The position numbers were made by a program, and so were the translations under genes. A stretch of DNA of 64,000 nucleotides from Achromobacter pestifer (GTDB lineage Bacteria > Pseudomonadota > Gammaproteobacteria > Burkholderiales > Burkholderiaceae_B), in the NCBI RefSeq assembly GCF_902859625.1, contig NZ_CADIJX010000005.1, positions 434,001-498,000 on the forward strand, written 5' to 3'. Below the pieces are notes generated by a model that saw only the letters and a list, made by a program, of their open reading frames with translations, searched no databases and had not been told where the DNA came from. Shown here piece after piece: positions 7,349-16,017 of the stretch; the stretch's first letter is position 1, and each line of letters begins with the position of its first letter.

Positions 7349-9772
7349 TCAATACGTCGCCCGCATGTTCAGCATCACGCTACGCGGCTCGCCGTAATAG
7401 TTCGACCCATATGCTGCCCACACGCGCTGGTAATAGACCTTGTCGAACAGGTTGTTCACCGTCAATGTCGCTTCCAGGTGCTTGTTGAAACGGTAGCCGG
7501 CTTGCGCGGATACCGTGGTGTAGGGCCGCTGCTCGAATTTCACCGGCCCGTTCAAGCGGTACATGCTGCTGACGCTGCGCAAACCCGCCCCCAGCGACAA
7601 GCCTTCCAGCGTGCCCGTGGCGAATGAGTACTTCGTCCACAAATTGAAGGTATGGCGCGGCGTGATGAAAGCGTATTGCTGCGACTTCTGCTCTTCCGTG
7701 CCTTTCAGGGTTTTCGTCGTGGTGTAGGCATAGCCGGCCGTGATGTCCCAACCCGGTGCCGGGCTGCCGCTGATCTCGGCCTCGAAGCCCTGGCTGCGCA
7801 TCTTGCCCGCCGCCATCGAGAACAGCGGATTGTCGGGGTCCGTCATGGCACGGTTTTCGTCTTCCATGCGGAACAGCGCGGCGTGGCCGTTCAGGCGCTT
7901 GTCCAGGAACTCGCCCTTCAAGCCGATCTCGAACTGTTTGCCGGTGCGCGGGTCCAGCAACTGACCATTCACATCGGTCGTGGTTTGCGGCGTGAAGATG
8001 CTGGTGTAGCTGGCGTAGGCCGACAACTGCTCGTTCAGGTCCACCACCAGGCCCAGGTAGGGCGTGAACTTGCCGTTGATATTGCTCTTGGTGTTGGTGA
8101 ATTGATTGAAGTAGGCGTTGCGGTTCTGCGTTGTGTTTTCCCACCACGTCAGGCGGCTGCCCGCGATGAAGGTGGCCGCATCGGTCACGCGCAGGTTGGC
8201 GCGCGCATACAGGCCATACTGCTGCGTCTTGCCGTTATTGCCGTTGGTGTATTCGTAGTCGGGCTTGGGAACGTCGTTGTCCGGGTGGTACAGATTGATG
8301 TCCGCGCCGTCGCCGCCGCCGTACTGGAAGTTCTTGTGGACATTGCGGTAGTCGGCGCCCACGGTCAGTTCGTGCTTGCGGCCGAATGCCTCGAAGGGCG
8401 TGGCCACGAAAGCATCCAGGCCGTAGGTCTTCCAATGGCTGCGGTACTTCCAGGTGACCAGGCAGGTGTCGCCCGTGATGGGATCCACCGCGCAATCGGA
8501 CCAGCCGAATTCGCGGCTGGGCTCGTCCTGTTCACGATAGATGCCGCTGACCTTGATGCGGCCGCCGTTGGACAGACGGTGTTCCACGTCCGCGAAATAC
8601 TCGGTGACTTCCTCGGTGATGTGGTTCCAGCTGGGGTCCAGGTTGGTGGAGCGGCGCACGTCCAGCAACGTGCCGTCGGTGTAGCCCGGCAGGCCGAAGA
8701 ACGGACGGCCCTTGTATTGCTGATAGGTCGCGCCGGCGGTCAACGTGGTGTCCGGCGTCAGGTCGAAGCCCAGCGTGCCGTAGAACAGCGGCTTCTGGGT
8801 ATAGACGCCATCGACGAATGACCGGCGGTCGTCATAGGACGCAACCAAGCGGCCGCGCAACCGGCCGTCCGAGTCCAACGGGCCGGTAATGTCAGCTTCG
8901 GTGTAGTAGCGGTCCCACGAACCCGTCATGACCTGGCCGCTGAATCCGAACTCCTTCTGCGCGCGCTTGCGCACCAGGTTCACGGTGCCGCCCGGATCCC
9001 CCGCGCCCTGATACAGGCCGGACGGGCCGCGCAGGACTTCGATGCGGTCATAGATGGCCAGGCCAAAACCAGCGGACAAATCGTTGCCGGTACTGGCGGG
9101 CGTGTTCACGCCGTCCACCTGGATCGTGTCCAGCGCGTAGCCGCGCGAATAGAAGTTGCCGTGGTTACCGCCGATGCTGCCTGCTTCCACGGTGATGCCC
9201 GTGACGGTACGCATCGCATCGTCCAGGTTCACCAGGTTCTGGTCGTCCAGCAATTGGCGCGTCACGACCGATACCGACTGCGGAATCTCGCGCACGCTTT
9301 GTGAATTCTTACCCAAGGTGACAGCGGCGGCGGTGTAGGAACCCGTACCTTCGGTCGTTGCCAGATCCCGTCCCGTGACCGTCACCGGCGCCAGTGTCGT
9401 GGCATCCGGCGCCGACTGGCCGGCGGGTGAGCGGACGACGAAGCCCGCCCCGCTGGGAACGGCGACCAATCCGCTTTGCGCCAAGAGGCGGTCCAGCGCG
9501 GCCTTGGGCGTCAAGGTGCCAGACACCGCGGGTGCGTTCAGGCCAGCCACGGACGCAGGGCTGAACAGCACCTGCACTTGCGCCTGACGGCCCAGCGTCA
9601 CCAGCGCATCCGCCAGGCTGCCGGCGGGCACATCAAACGATTGCGCCGTGGCAGGTTGTGCATGGGCCACGGCTGGCGCCAGCGCCTGGCCCAGCCCGGC
9701 ACCGACCGACAGCGCGCACAGAATTGCGTAACGGCCAGCAGTCAGCCGGCGTTGAATATGGCGTTGCGCCAT
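7349..9772 (-). CDS. TonB-dependent siderophore receptor with STN domain (cassette 2)
   Basis: 807 residues, ATG at 9772 after GGGGAAAG. Signal peptide to about residue 38 (ending APAVAHAQ), STN domain about 45-95 (SFDVPAGSLADALVTLGRQA), TonB-box-like TLAPVTVTGRD, plug with REIPQSVSVVTRQLLDDQN and RIEVLRGPSGLYQGAGDPGG, and a barrel ending LNMRATY. It is the last gene of a sigma-fecR-receptor unit reading leftward. The plug and barrel signatures are of the FpvA/FoxA-like siderophore group, but the ligand is not decidable. It converges with norR with a 33-base gap and no clear terminator. Confidence 0.94.
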   Translation of the reverse strand: MAQRHIQRRLTAGRYAILCALSVGAGLGQALAPAVAHAQPATAQSFDVPAGSLADALVTLGRQAQVQVLFSPASVAGLNAPAVSGTLTPKAALDRLLAQSGLVAVPSGAGFVVRSPAGQSAPDATTLAPVTVTGRDLATTEGTGSYTAAAVTLGKNSQSVREIPQSVSVVTRQLLDDQNLVNLDDAMRTVTGITVEAGSIGGNHGNFYSRGYALDTIQVDGVNTPASTGNDLSAGFGLAIYDRIEVLRGPSGLYQGAGDPGGTVNLVRKRAQKEFGFSGQVMTGSWDRYYTEADITGPLDSDGRLRGRLVASYDDRRSFVDGVYTQKPLFYGTLGFDLTPDTTLTAGATYQQYKGRPFFGLPGYTDGTLLDVRRSTNLDPSWNHITEEVTEYFADVEHRLSNGGRIKVSGIYREQDEPSREFGWSDCAVDPITGDTCLVTWKYRSHWKTYGLDAFVATPFEAFGRKHELTVGADYRNVHKNFQYGGGDGADINLYHPDNDVPKPDYEYTNGNNGKTQQYGLYARANLRVTDAATFIAGSRLTWWENTTQNRNAYFNQFTNTKSNINGKFTPYLGLVVDLNEQLSAYASYTSIFTPQTTTDVNGQLLDPRTGKQFEIGLKGEFLDKRLNGHAALFRMEDENRAMTDPDNPLFSMAAGKMRSQGFEAEISGSPAPGWDITAGYAYTTTKTLKGTEEQKSQQYAFITPRHTFNLWTKYSFATGTLEGLSLGAGLRSVSSMYRLNGPVKFEQRPYTTVSAQAGYRFNKHLEATLTVNNLFDKVYYQRVWAAYGSNYYGEPRSVMLNMRATY

Positions 9773-9885
9773 GGACTTTCCCCAGTCAAGAAGTGGATCT
9801 TCAAAGGGGAAGACGCGCCAGGCGGCGGAACCCGTACTTGTTAAGAAAAAAAATTATTCGCACTCGCAAATAGGCCCGCGGACGC

Positions 9886-10845
9886 CTAGCGGCTGGCGAT
9901 CACCGCCGCGCCGTCCGGCCGCCGGTTGAGCGTCACGGGCAACAAGCCGGGCAGCATGTCCAGAAAGGCTTCGGGCTGGCGCAAGTCCAAGGTGCCCGAT
10001 AGGCGAAGGCCACGGGCGCGCTCGTCAGCGAAACGCACCGGTGCGTCACGATATAGGCCCAGGTAGCCCGCCAGTTGCTGCAAGGTGGCGTCGTGGACCA
10101 CCACCACGCCGTCCTGCCACGCACCGATTTCGGTCGCGGGCACTTGTTGACGCCGCAACAAGCGGGCGTTCAAACGAGACAGCAGCACCGTGTCGCCGGC
10201 TTTCAGCGTCTGCCGGGCCGAGGCATCCGAGCCACCCGCATCCAGCAGCACCTGGCCGCTGCGCACGCCGACTTGCAGCGAATCGGGCAGCAACAACACA
10301 TTGAATTCGGTGCCGATGTCTCGCAGTTCGGCATCTCCGGCCGTCACGATCAACGGCCGGCGATCGGGCGCCGCGTTGATGAAGACTTCCCCCCCATCGA
10401 TGCGGATGTGGCGTTCGGCCAACGTGTAGCGCACGCTGACCCGCGTGCCCACATTGGCGTGAATGCGAGAGCCGTCCGGCAGATCCACGTCGCGCGTCTC
10501 GGTGGACGCATTGGCCACGGAGGTGTAGTTGACCGGCATGTACTGGTAGGCCGCGCCCACCGCCAACGCCAACGCCGCCAACGCCCCGCCCCACCGCAAG
10601 AACACGGGACGGCGCGCAGGCTGCTGAGCCTGCGCCCGGGTGCGCACCGAGGCCTGACGCGGCAATGCCGCCATGTCGTCCCAGACCTGGGTAAGGCGTT
10701 CGTATTCCTGCCGATGCAAAGGCGATTGCGCCAGCCAGGCCTGAAAAGCCTGCTCAGCGCCGGCGTCGGATGCACGATCCTGGCGGCGCATGAACCATGC
10801 GCTTGCGGCCTCTTCGATAGCGGATAAGGGGGGAGATTGAGTCAT
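9886..10845 (-). CDS. FecR-family anti-sigma regulator (cassette 2)
   Basis: 319 residues. The ATG at 10845 overlaps the sigma factor stop by four bases (ATGA); an upstream in-frame extension to 10950 would overlap the sigma gene and is rejected. N-terminal sigma-binding region (EEAASAWFMRRQDR, FQAWLAQSPLHRQEYERL), membrane helix near residues 85-105 (GALAALALAVGAAYQYM), FecR domain (TRDVDLPDGSRIHANVGT) and C-terminal receptor-contact part ending in an LSGTLDLRQPEAFLDML repeat. It links the receptor at 7349-9772 to the sigma factor at 10842-11387. Confidence 0.93.
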   Translation of the reverse strand: MTQSPPLSAIEEAASAWFMRRQDRASDAGAEQAFQAWLAQSPLHRQEYERLTQVWDDMAALPRQASVRTRAQAQQPARRPVFLRWGGALAALALAVGAAYQYMPVNYTSVANASTETRDVDLPDGSRIHANVGTRVSVRYTLAERHIRIDGGEVFINAAPDRRPLIVTAGDAELRDIGTEFNVLLLPDSLQVGVRSGQVLLDAGGSDASARQTLKAGDTVLLSRLNARLLRRQQVPATEIGAWQDGVVVVHDATLQQLAGYLGLYRDAPVRFADERARGLRLSGTLDLRQPEAFLDMLPGLLPVTLNRRPDGAAVIASR

Positions 10846-11387
10846 GACGCTTCGCCGTGGACCCGGCGTTTGCAGTGCGCCAGAGCCAGTTGCAGGTGCT
10901 TTTCCACCGCCCGCACGGATATGCCCATGTGGTCGGCGATCTCCTCGCAACGCAGCTCATCATACCGATAAAGCAAAAAGGCCTCGCGTTGGCGCGGGGG
11001 CATGTCATCAATGGCGGCTTGCAGCAAACGCAGACGCTGATTGGTATCGGCGCGCGCTTCGGGCTGGTGTCCCGCGTGGGCAGCCAAGCTGCCTGTTGGC
11101 GGTTCAAAATCCTGATCATCCAGGCTGGCCACGACGTGTTCACCGCGCACACCCTCGCGGCGCCAATGGTCGCGCAGCAGATTGCGGGCGATCTCATAGA
11201 GATAAGCGCGCGGCTTTTCCGGAGGTTCCGCGCCATGGCTGGCGGCCAGCCATTTGGCGAACGTCTCCTGCGCCAGATCCCGAGCGGTATCTGGCGAACG
11301 CTTGAGTTGCCGGTTCAGAAAGCCGACAAGCTCTGTGTTCCACGCTTTGTACGCTTCGGCGATCACGCCGAAGAACCGCTCCCCCAT
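10842..11387 (-). CDS. FecI-type ECF sigma factor (cassette 2)
   Basis: 181 residues, ATG at 11387 with AGGGG upstream. Region 2 is clear (LVGFLNRQLKRSPDTARDLAQETFAKWL, PRAYLYEIARNLLRDHWRR) and region 4 ends in a helix-turn-helix (YDELRCEEIADHMGISVRAVEKHLQLA). It is more typical of the PvdS/FpvI/FecI group than the other sigma factors here, which share an RRxxLERAxLDxL linker. A Fur-box-like sequence lies 66 bases upstream. Transcription of the sigma gene is therefore probably iron-repressed, with activity set by FecR. Confidence 0.94.
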   Translation of the reverse strand: MGERFFGVIAEAYKAWNTELVGFLNRQLKRSPDTARDLAQETFAKWLAASHGAEPPEKPRAYLYEIARNLLRDHWRREGVRGEHVVASLDDQDFEPPTGSLAAHAGHQPEARADTNQRLRLLQAAIDDMPPRQREAFLLYRYDELRCEEIADHMGISVRAVEKHLQLALAHCKRRVHGEAS

Positions 11388-11452
11388 GATGCCCCTAAGT
11401 CGATGTCCGCCGCGCGCTCAATCAACCAGGCGCGTCTTCATGGCGTGAATCA

Positions 11453-11471
11453 GATGATAATGATTCTTATT
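11453..11471. promoter_or_regulatory. Fur-box-like sequence before cassette 2 sigma gene
   Basis: GATGATAATGATTCTTATT agrees with the 19-base consensus GATAATGATAATCATTATC at 13 positions by eye and stands out as an A/T-rich island in high-GC DNA. Iron repression through Fur is inferred. Confidence 0.6.
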
Positions 11472-11520
11472 GTATCAACAATATGGGACACCGCCCAAAG
11501 GGCTGGGCAAGCGAATGCGG

Positions 11521-11877
11521 TCAGGCCTTGATGTAGACCCAGGCGTGCACGCCGGACTTCAGCAACACCGACACGCGCTTGTAGTCGGACACTTCATAGC
11601 TGTCGGCAGCCTGCAATTCCTTCTGGCTGATCTCGAACACCATGCCCGGAACCTCGTCCTTCGGGTCGTAGCTGGCAAATACGATCGGGTGCTTGGCCTT
11701 GCCGCTGGTCTTCAGGACCTCGGGGTCGGTGATGTCCACCCAATGCTGCACATAGCCCGTCATCGCGTCGGGCCGGCCGGTGAGCTCCCTGCCGAAATTG
11801 GCCAGTTGCACCGCCTTGTCTTGCAGGGTTCCGTAGGAGAAAAGCAGAATCGACGCTTCGTGTGATTCAGGCACCAT
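11521..11877 (-). CDS. Gamma-glutamylcyclotransferase / AIG2-like family protein
   Basis: 118 residues, ATG at 11877 after AAGGA. The N-terminal FSYGTLQD is the YGTL substrate-loop signature of the AIG2/GGCT fold, and the length fits the short bacterial members. The middle part carries FEISQKELQAADSYEVSDYKRVSV, matching the family's conserved acidic/tyrosine stretch (catalytic glutamate region). Members act on gamma-glutamyl peptides or related amines; the substrate here is unknown. It stands alone between the iron cassette and a hypothetical gene. Confidence 0.82.
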   Translation of the reverse strand: MVPESHEASILLFSYGTLQDKAVQLANFGRELTGRPDAMTGYVQHWVDITDPEVLKTSGKAKHPIVFASYDPKDEVPGMVFEISQKELQAADSYEVSDYKRVSVLLKSGVHAWVYIKA

Positions 11878-11968
11878 CGTGTCCTTAAGGAAAAATCATT
11901 GCGTGTTAATGACTTTACACCAGCGTGTGTCGCCTGGCCTGCCAGCGGACACCGCCGGCAGGCGCTGC

Positions 11969-12505
11969 TTACACCCAGGAAGCAGGCCAGCGGGCCAGGC
12001 GCGTCACCCCGCCTTCCACGTCTTCGTACACGGCAAGCACGCCGCGCTTGTTGCGCAAGACGACGACGCGCTTGCCGTCGAATTCATTGATATGGCTGTA
12101 GTGCGCGGGTTCTTTCGCGCCGCCATCCAACTGGTAGGCCGTCTTGGCTCGATCGACGAAGTCGTCATCGCCACGCACAAGCCGCGTCACGCCCGGTCGA
12201 ACGCACACCGGTGCCGCGGCCCGGGACGGGCTGGCATCGGTGTCCGCGATGAAGTGCGCAATCCGCGCCTTTACCTTGAAGGGAGTGCATTCGGCCTGCG
12301 CGGTCTCGCGGCTCAATAGGCGTTGCCGCATGTCCTGCGGCAATTCGTGCCACTGGCTCAACAGGGCCGCGCCAAGAACGGCCAGGATGCGTTGCTCGTC
12401 ATGGTCCAGTTGCTCAAGCGCGAATGATCTGGCCTGCGCCGCGAATCGCGCGCCGCCTTCATCGTCTGATCGCGCCCTGCCTGCCCTGCCGGTCGAATTC
12501 AGCAT
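11969..12505 (-). CDS. Hypothetical protein
   Basis: 178 residues, ATG at 12505 after AGGAG with ideal spacing. The first 20 residues are basic and low complexity; no signal peptide or membrane segment is seen. The C-terminal third (RAKTAYQLDGGAKEPAHYSHINEFDGKRVVVLRNKRGVLAVYEDVEGG) looks like a compact beta-rich domain. I do not recognise a family. It is transcribed leftward like its neighbours but separated from them by gaps of about 90 and 130 bases. Confidence 0.6.
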   Translation of the reverse strand: MLNSTGRAGRARSDDEGGARFAAQARSFALEQLDHDEQRILAVLGAALLSQWHELPQDMRQRLLSRETAQAECTPFKVKARIAHFIADTDASPSRAAAPVCVRPGVTRLVRGDDDFVDRAKTAYQLDGGAKEPAHYSHINEFDGKRVVVLRNKRGVLAVYEDVEGGVTRLARWPASWV

Positions 12506-12565
12506 GCGAATCTCCTGGGGCGTGCGGGTGAAAATACCGACGAAATGACTAGCCTGCGTCGCCGG

Positions 12566-12600
12566 AAAACAAAAGGCCGCCCGTCGAAATCAGGGCGGCC
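12566..12600 (-). terminator. Rho-independent terminator after the 85-residue gene
   Basis: An 8-bp stem (12575-12582 with 12593-12600, GGCCGCCC/GGGCGGCC) with a 10-base loop. On the minus strand it is followed by a TTTTGTTTT tract. It sits 37 bases past the stop of the gene at 12637-12894. Confidence 0.8.
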
Positions 12601-12636
12601 CGGTCAGGCATGCTCGCAGCGCGATGCTGCGAGACG

Positions 12637-12894
12637 TCACGCTGGCCTGGCATGCGAATCAACGACAAGCCGGCCATGATTGATCGCGGCATCCACCGCC
12701 ATGCCCGGGCTGGAGACGAATCCGCCAGATGCGAACAACGGCACGGCATGATGCTCGTTGAGTTTGTCCTGATCCGCCGCAAGCTCCACGGCAACCGTTG
12801 CTGTGAAGGCGGGCCGGCCGCTGCCCCCGACTGAAATCCGGGAAACACTGGCGGTCAGCCGATAACCCTTGTAGACCATATTGTTGTGCAACAT
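12637..12894 (-). CDS. Small conserved-looking hypothetical protein downstream of cspA
   Basis: 85 residues, ATG at 12894 preceded by AGGGGG. The sequence (MVYKGYRLTASVSRISVGG, FTATVAVELAADQDKLNEHH) reads like a soluble beta-strand protein with regular codon use. The frame extends upstream through cspA in another phase, which is ignored. It lies 41 bases after cspA, with a hairpin between, so it could be expressed by read-through of cold-shock transcripts. A strong terminator follows it. No function is recognised. Confidence 0.6.
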   Translation of the reverse strand: MLHNNMVYKGYRLTASVSRISVGGSGRPAFTATVAVELAADQDKLNEHHAVPLFASGGFVSSPGMAVDAAINHGRLVVDSHARPA

Positions 12895-12914
12895 GAAACC
12901 CCCTATTTGATCAA

Positions 12915-12932
12915 AAGGCCCCGCAGGGCCTT
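12915..12932 (-). terminator. Hairpin terminator/attenuator after cspA
   Basis: Seven-bp stem (12915-12921 with 12926-12932, AAGGCCC/GGGCCTT), four-base loop, followed on the minus strand by TTTTGA. It lies directly after the cspA stop and before the next small gene. It could end cspA transcripts or let part through. Confidence 0.65.
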
Positions 12933-12935
12933 CAT

Positions 12936-13139
12936 TCACAAAGCGCGGATTTGCGTGGCGTGGGGGCCTTTGGCGCCCTGTGCGGTCACATAGCTGACGC
13001 GCTGGTTTTCCAGCAGCACCTTGTGGCCGTCGCTCACGATTTCCGAGAAATGCGCGAACAGATCCTTGCCGCCGTTCTCGGGCATGATGAATCCGAATCC
13101 TTTTGCATCGTTGAACCACTTCACGATTCCGGTTTCCAT
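12936..13139 (-). CDS. cspA: Cold shock protein, CspA family
   Basis: 67 residues, ATG at 13139 after AAGGAGAG. The start METGIVKWFNDAKGFGFI contains RNP1 (KGFGFI), and RNP2 is DLFAHF. This is the complete single cold-shock domain of the usual length. It binds single-stranded RNA/DNA and melts mRNA structure. The promoter at 13271-13299 predicts a leader of about 125 bases, as in classical cold-inducible csp genes. Which csp paralogue it is cannot be decided. Confidence 0.96.
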   Translation of the reverse strand: METGIVKWFNDAKGFGFIMPENGGKDLFAHFSEIVSDGHKVLLENQRVSYVTAQGAKGPHATQIRAL

Positions 13140-13270
13140 AATCTCTCTCCTTTAAAAGCGGGCACCGCCCGCGAAGATGAGCCTGTCAAGGAAAGGACTG
13201 CGAACAATGAAGCGCCCCCAAGGGGTGCAAGACCGGACGAAAATCACGATGCTCGAAAAGCTTCAAGTTC
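13140..13270 (-). other. Long 5' leader of cspA
   Basis: About 125 bases separate the predicted transcription start (near 13264) from the cspA ATG. No protein reading frame with a good start is seen. Long structured leaders are usual for temperature-regulated csp mRNAs; any thermosensor structure here is inference. Confidence 0.45.
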
Positions 13271-13299
13271 ACTATGGGTCCAGGGGGGTCTAAAGTCAA
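13271..13299 (-). promoter_or_regulatory. Sigma-70 promoter of cspA
   Basis: On the minus strand: TTGACT at 13299-13294, a 17-base spacer, and CATAGT at 13276-13271. The -35 has 5/6 and the -10 has 4/6 consensus bases. The rest of the gap (13300-13602) holds no convincing gene. Confidence 0.6.
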
Positions 13300-13602
13300 T
13301 CAGCGTTTCCGATTACCACCAAATACTTATTTTGGAGGCTTTTGACGGTTGATTCGACACAGATGCAGACATTACGAGCCATACGGAGCCCGCTTTCTTT
13401 GCTTATTGCGTAACCAAGGCTGCTTTTGCATACGACCGCGGAATAAAGCGCGTATCCTGGACCAATGGTGCTTGAACGCGCGTTGCCTCGCCGTGTCGCC
13501 ATACAGGAGTATGGCCATGTCCGTCCATCGCAATAATGTCCCGCAATCCCTTGCAAGCTTGCACCTCAAGCCTATAGCGCACGCGCTGATCGCAGAAAGC
13601 AC

Positions 13603-14046
13603 TTGAGCGCTATCAGAAGGTCGATCGCCAAATTCGCCAACGCTTGCGTCAAGCTGCTTCCGCCGGCATCCCCGCCGCCACCGCGAAGCGGCGGCGAACC
13701 CAAGCGAGAAGTACAGCGTGAACACGCTGCCATTGCATCGCCGTGGCGCATCTATCGCATATATGCCCGGCCCGGGCACCTGCTGATGCGCAATGAGCAA
13801 GGCCGCATCCTGGACCTTGGCGTCATGAAGGGCGCCGAACCCAATCTGGGGTACCGGCTTTTCGCGCGCGACCTGCAAGGCAAGGGCTTCGCCACACGCG
13901 GCCTGCTGTTGGACGACATCGCCCGCCGCATCGAAGCCGGAGAAATCGGCAAGGAACTGCTGAACCTGCCCGATTGGGATCAGGCGCTGGGCGCAGACCT
14001 GGATCGCGGCACGCATACGGATGTGTCGATGAAGCTGGGCCGCTAG
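13603..14046 (+). CDS. Hypothetical protein
   Basis: 147 residues if started at TTG 13603, the only early start in frame apart from internal codons; the ribosome site (GCAGAAAG) is weak. The middle part (WRIYRIYARPGHLLMRNEQGRILDLGVMKGAEPNLGYRLFARDLQGKGFA) reads like a folded domain with normal codon bias, so the gene is probably real even if the start is uncertain. The N-terminal 45 residues are basic and proline-rich. No family is recognised. It reads toward the zinc-ribbon-like gene 61 bases downstream. Confidence 0.55.
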   Translation: MSAIRRSIAKFANACVKLLPPASPPPPRSGGEPKREVQREHAAIASPWRIYRIYARPGHLLMRNEQGRILDLGVMKGAEPNLGYRLFARDLQGKGFATRGLLLDDIARRIEAGEIGKELLNLPDWDQALGADLDRGTHTDVSMKLGR

Positions 14047-14107
14047 GCCGGCAGCACCCCTTGCATGGGATATGCTTTCCGCCTGGAAATTGTCAGGATC
14101 GTTCCCC

Positions 14108-15403
14108 ATGCAAGACGCCACCGCCATTCTGGATGCTTTCGAGCGCACGGGTTGGAAGAACAACGACCCCATGGCGCAGACGCTGCAATTGCGTCTTGAA
14201 GACCCCAAGGCGCTGGGTGAACTGGTCGCGCAATCGCTGGACAGGCCGCTGGACAGCGCCACATTCATCGACGCTGCGCTCGACTTGATGGACGACGACA
14301 CCTACGCCGCCACCGTCGCTCTGGCATGGCGACGTGCCATGCAAGGCATCAGGTCGGACATTCTTTCCGGCGTATTGGACTCTGCCGCCCTGCAATACCC
14401 GGATGTTTTCTCCGGCCACTGGGACCAACTGCTGGCTGCCGCGCACACGGGCGAAGGCGGCCCTGAGTATCTTGAAGGCCATGCCTGGCGCGCCCTGGAC
14501 GCGGCCACGCGGGAACGCTGGCGCGCGGGACTGGAGCCAGACACCCACGAGGGAACCCTGGGCCGGCAACGCGCCATCGCTTTACTGCGTTCGCGCCAGC
14601 CCGAGGATGTGTCGCACGCGCTGTCACGCTTGTTTCCCGATGCCTTGGATCCGGCTGCCACGTCCTGGCTGATGCTTGCCGGCTACGCCAGACACGCACA
14701 CGGCTTGCGCTCGCTACATACCGAATATCCCTTGCATATCGGATTCAGCGACGCGCAGCGCAAACACATGCAGGCCGGGCAACCCGCTTGGCGACGCGAC
14801 ATACACAAAGCACACGCTACCTGGAATGCCGCCGCCCCCGCCATCGCGCAGGCGCGCATGGGTGGCGTGCTTTCCCAAACCTGCGGTCTATGCCATGCGC
14901 CCCTGCACCGTTTGCTTTCCGTGTCCGACCCCACAAAGGCCGGCATCGCCTGCGACACGCCGATTGAATTCGCCACGTGCCTGTCGTGCCAGGGTTGGGA
15001 AAGCGACGGCCCGATGTTCTATCGCCATGGCGCCGATGGCGTCACCACGGCCCATCCGATTCAACAACGCGACACGCCGCTGACGCCGGACTTTATGGCT
15101 GATGCCTTGCTGGAGGCCGACCTTCAGCTGTTTGCCGCCCCCGCCCGCTGGACCTGGCAGGACTGGGGCGAATCGAATGGCCGTCAAAACCTGAGCCGCG
15201 TCGGCGGCCCGCCCAGTTGGGTGCAGTCGGCCGATTATCCGGACTGCCCGGATTGCCAACAGGACATGGCCTTCGTCATGCAACTGGATTCCGGATTGCC
15301 CCAGGCCGATGGGGGTGAATGGCTGTGGGGTAGCGGCGGTTGCAACTATACATTTTGGTGCGCTGACTGCCGTGTCAGCGGGCACCTTTGGCAATGCACC
15401 TAG
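14108..15403 (+). CDS. Protein with CxxC motifs and a YwqG/DUF1963-like C-terminal region
   Basis: 431 residues; ATG 14108 chosen over an in-frame start at 14072. The first 230 residues are helical and repeat-like (DAFERTGWKNNDPMAQTLQL, DAALDLMDDDTYAATVAL), resembling a HEAT-type scaffold. The second half has paired cysteines CGLC and CLSC, then VGGPPSWVQSADYPDCPDCQQDMAFVMQLDS and a final FWCADCRVSGHLWQC. That arrangement recalls YwqG/DUF1963 proteins, with cysteines that could bind zinc. Biochemical role unknown. Single-gene unit; no partner is obvious. Confidence 0.7.
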   Translation: MQDATAILDAFERTGWKNNDPMAQTLQLRLEDPKALGELVAQSLDRPLDSATFIDAALDLMDDDTYAATVALAWRRAMQGIRSDILSGVLDSAALQYPDVFSGHWDQLLAAAHTGEGGPEYLEGHAWRALDAATRERWRAGLEPDTHEGTLGRQRAIALLRSRQPEDVSHALSRLFPDALDPAATSWLMLAGYARHAHGLRSLHTEYPLHIGFSDAQRKHMQAGQPAWRRDIHKAHATWNAAAPAIAQARMGGVLSQTCGLCHAPLHRLLSVSDPTKAGIACDTPIEFATCLSCQGWESDGPMFYRHGADGVTTAHPIQQRDTPLTPDFMADALLEADLQLFAAPARWTWQDWGESNGRQNLSRVGGPPSWVQSADYPDCPDCQQDMAFVMQLDSGLPQADGGEWLWGSGGCNYTFWCADCRVSGHLWQCT

Positions 15404-15451
15404 CAAACGGAATTACCCGGCGCCGCCCCGTGGTGGGCACGTCGGAAACCG

Positions 15452-15793
15452 CTATTCTTTCATCAGCGCTTCCACGCACATATTCACTACGGGACTGACC
15501 AGTGCTTCTATGCGCTCACGTTCCGGACCATTCTCACCTGCCACCAACATGCGGTCATAGGTCACGTAGTCCTTGAGCGGCACGGATTTCTGCAATCCAT
15601 CCACGACGCAACGGCAATAGCTGTCCGCCCGTACATCCGCGCCCGCCAATCCGCGGGCGCTTTTCTTGAAACCCTCTACGCAAGAACTGTAGGTGACAAG
15701 CCGGACGTTCTCGGGATATTCGTTTTTCTTTCCGCAGGCAGCAAGCGCTACCCAGGCCGCGATGCCTATAACCGCCAACCACTTTCTTTGCAT
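15452..15793 (-). CDS. Small lipoprotein, hypothetical
   Basis: 113 residues from ATG 15793. A lipoprotein signal peptide is clear: basic MQRKW, hydrophobic IGIAAWVALA, lipobox LAAC, giving Cys19 as lipidation site. The mature part carries four more cysteines (SSCVEGFKKSA, DSYCRCVVDGLQKSVP, VNMCVEALMKE), which suggests disulfides in the periplasm. An upstream in-frame extension to 15847 lacks signal logic. It converges with the CxxC protein. Function unknown. Confidence 0.75.
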   Translation of the reverse strand: MQRKWLAVIGIAAWVALAACGKKNEYPENVRLVTYSSCVEGFKKSARGLAGADVRADSYCRCVVDGLQKSVPLKDYVTYDRMLVAGENGPERERIEALVSPVVNMCVEALMKE

Positions 15794-15970
15794 GGGTCTG
15801 CTTCCGTTGAATTGCGAAACCCCGCATTTTTGCACAAGCACCATCACCAGTGCCGGCCCTGATGAGAAACCGTCCTGGAAACAGGAAATACGTTTGATTG
15901 CAGCCTTAAGCCCACGTTAGAACACAACGGCCTCCCGTCCAAAGCGAGTCAGTGCGCGTCGCGACGGGCT

Positions 15971-15997
15971 TTATAACCTATATAGCTTAGGCTATAA
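15971..15997. promoter_or_regulatory. Palindromic operator of the toxin-antitoxin operon
   Basis: Ten-base arms TTATAACCTA (15971-15980) and TAGGCTATAA (15988-15997) form an inverted repeat with one mismatch and a seven-base spacer. It lies immediately before the toxin gene and is A/T-rich, as expected for an autoregulatory site bound by the Xre antitoxin. Binding is inferred. Confidence 0.6.
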
Positions 15998-16017
15998 AAA
16001 TGCAGGGCCCGCGGCAC

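Noticed and set aside
7652..8821. A 389-codon plus-strand frame inside the cassette 2 receptor region
   Set aside because: Shadow of the minus-strand receptor gene, with no start signal or family motif.
13296..13606. Short frames of about 85 codons on both strands in the gap upstream of cspA
   Set aside because: No ribosome site, unusual Cys/Arg-rich composition and overlap with the cspA promoter make them unlikely genes.
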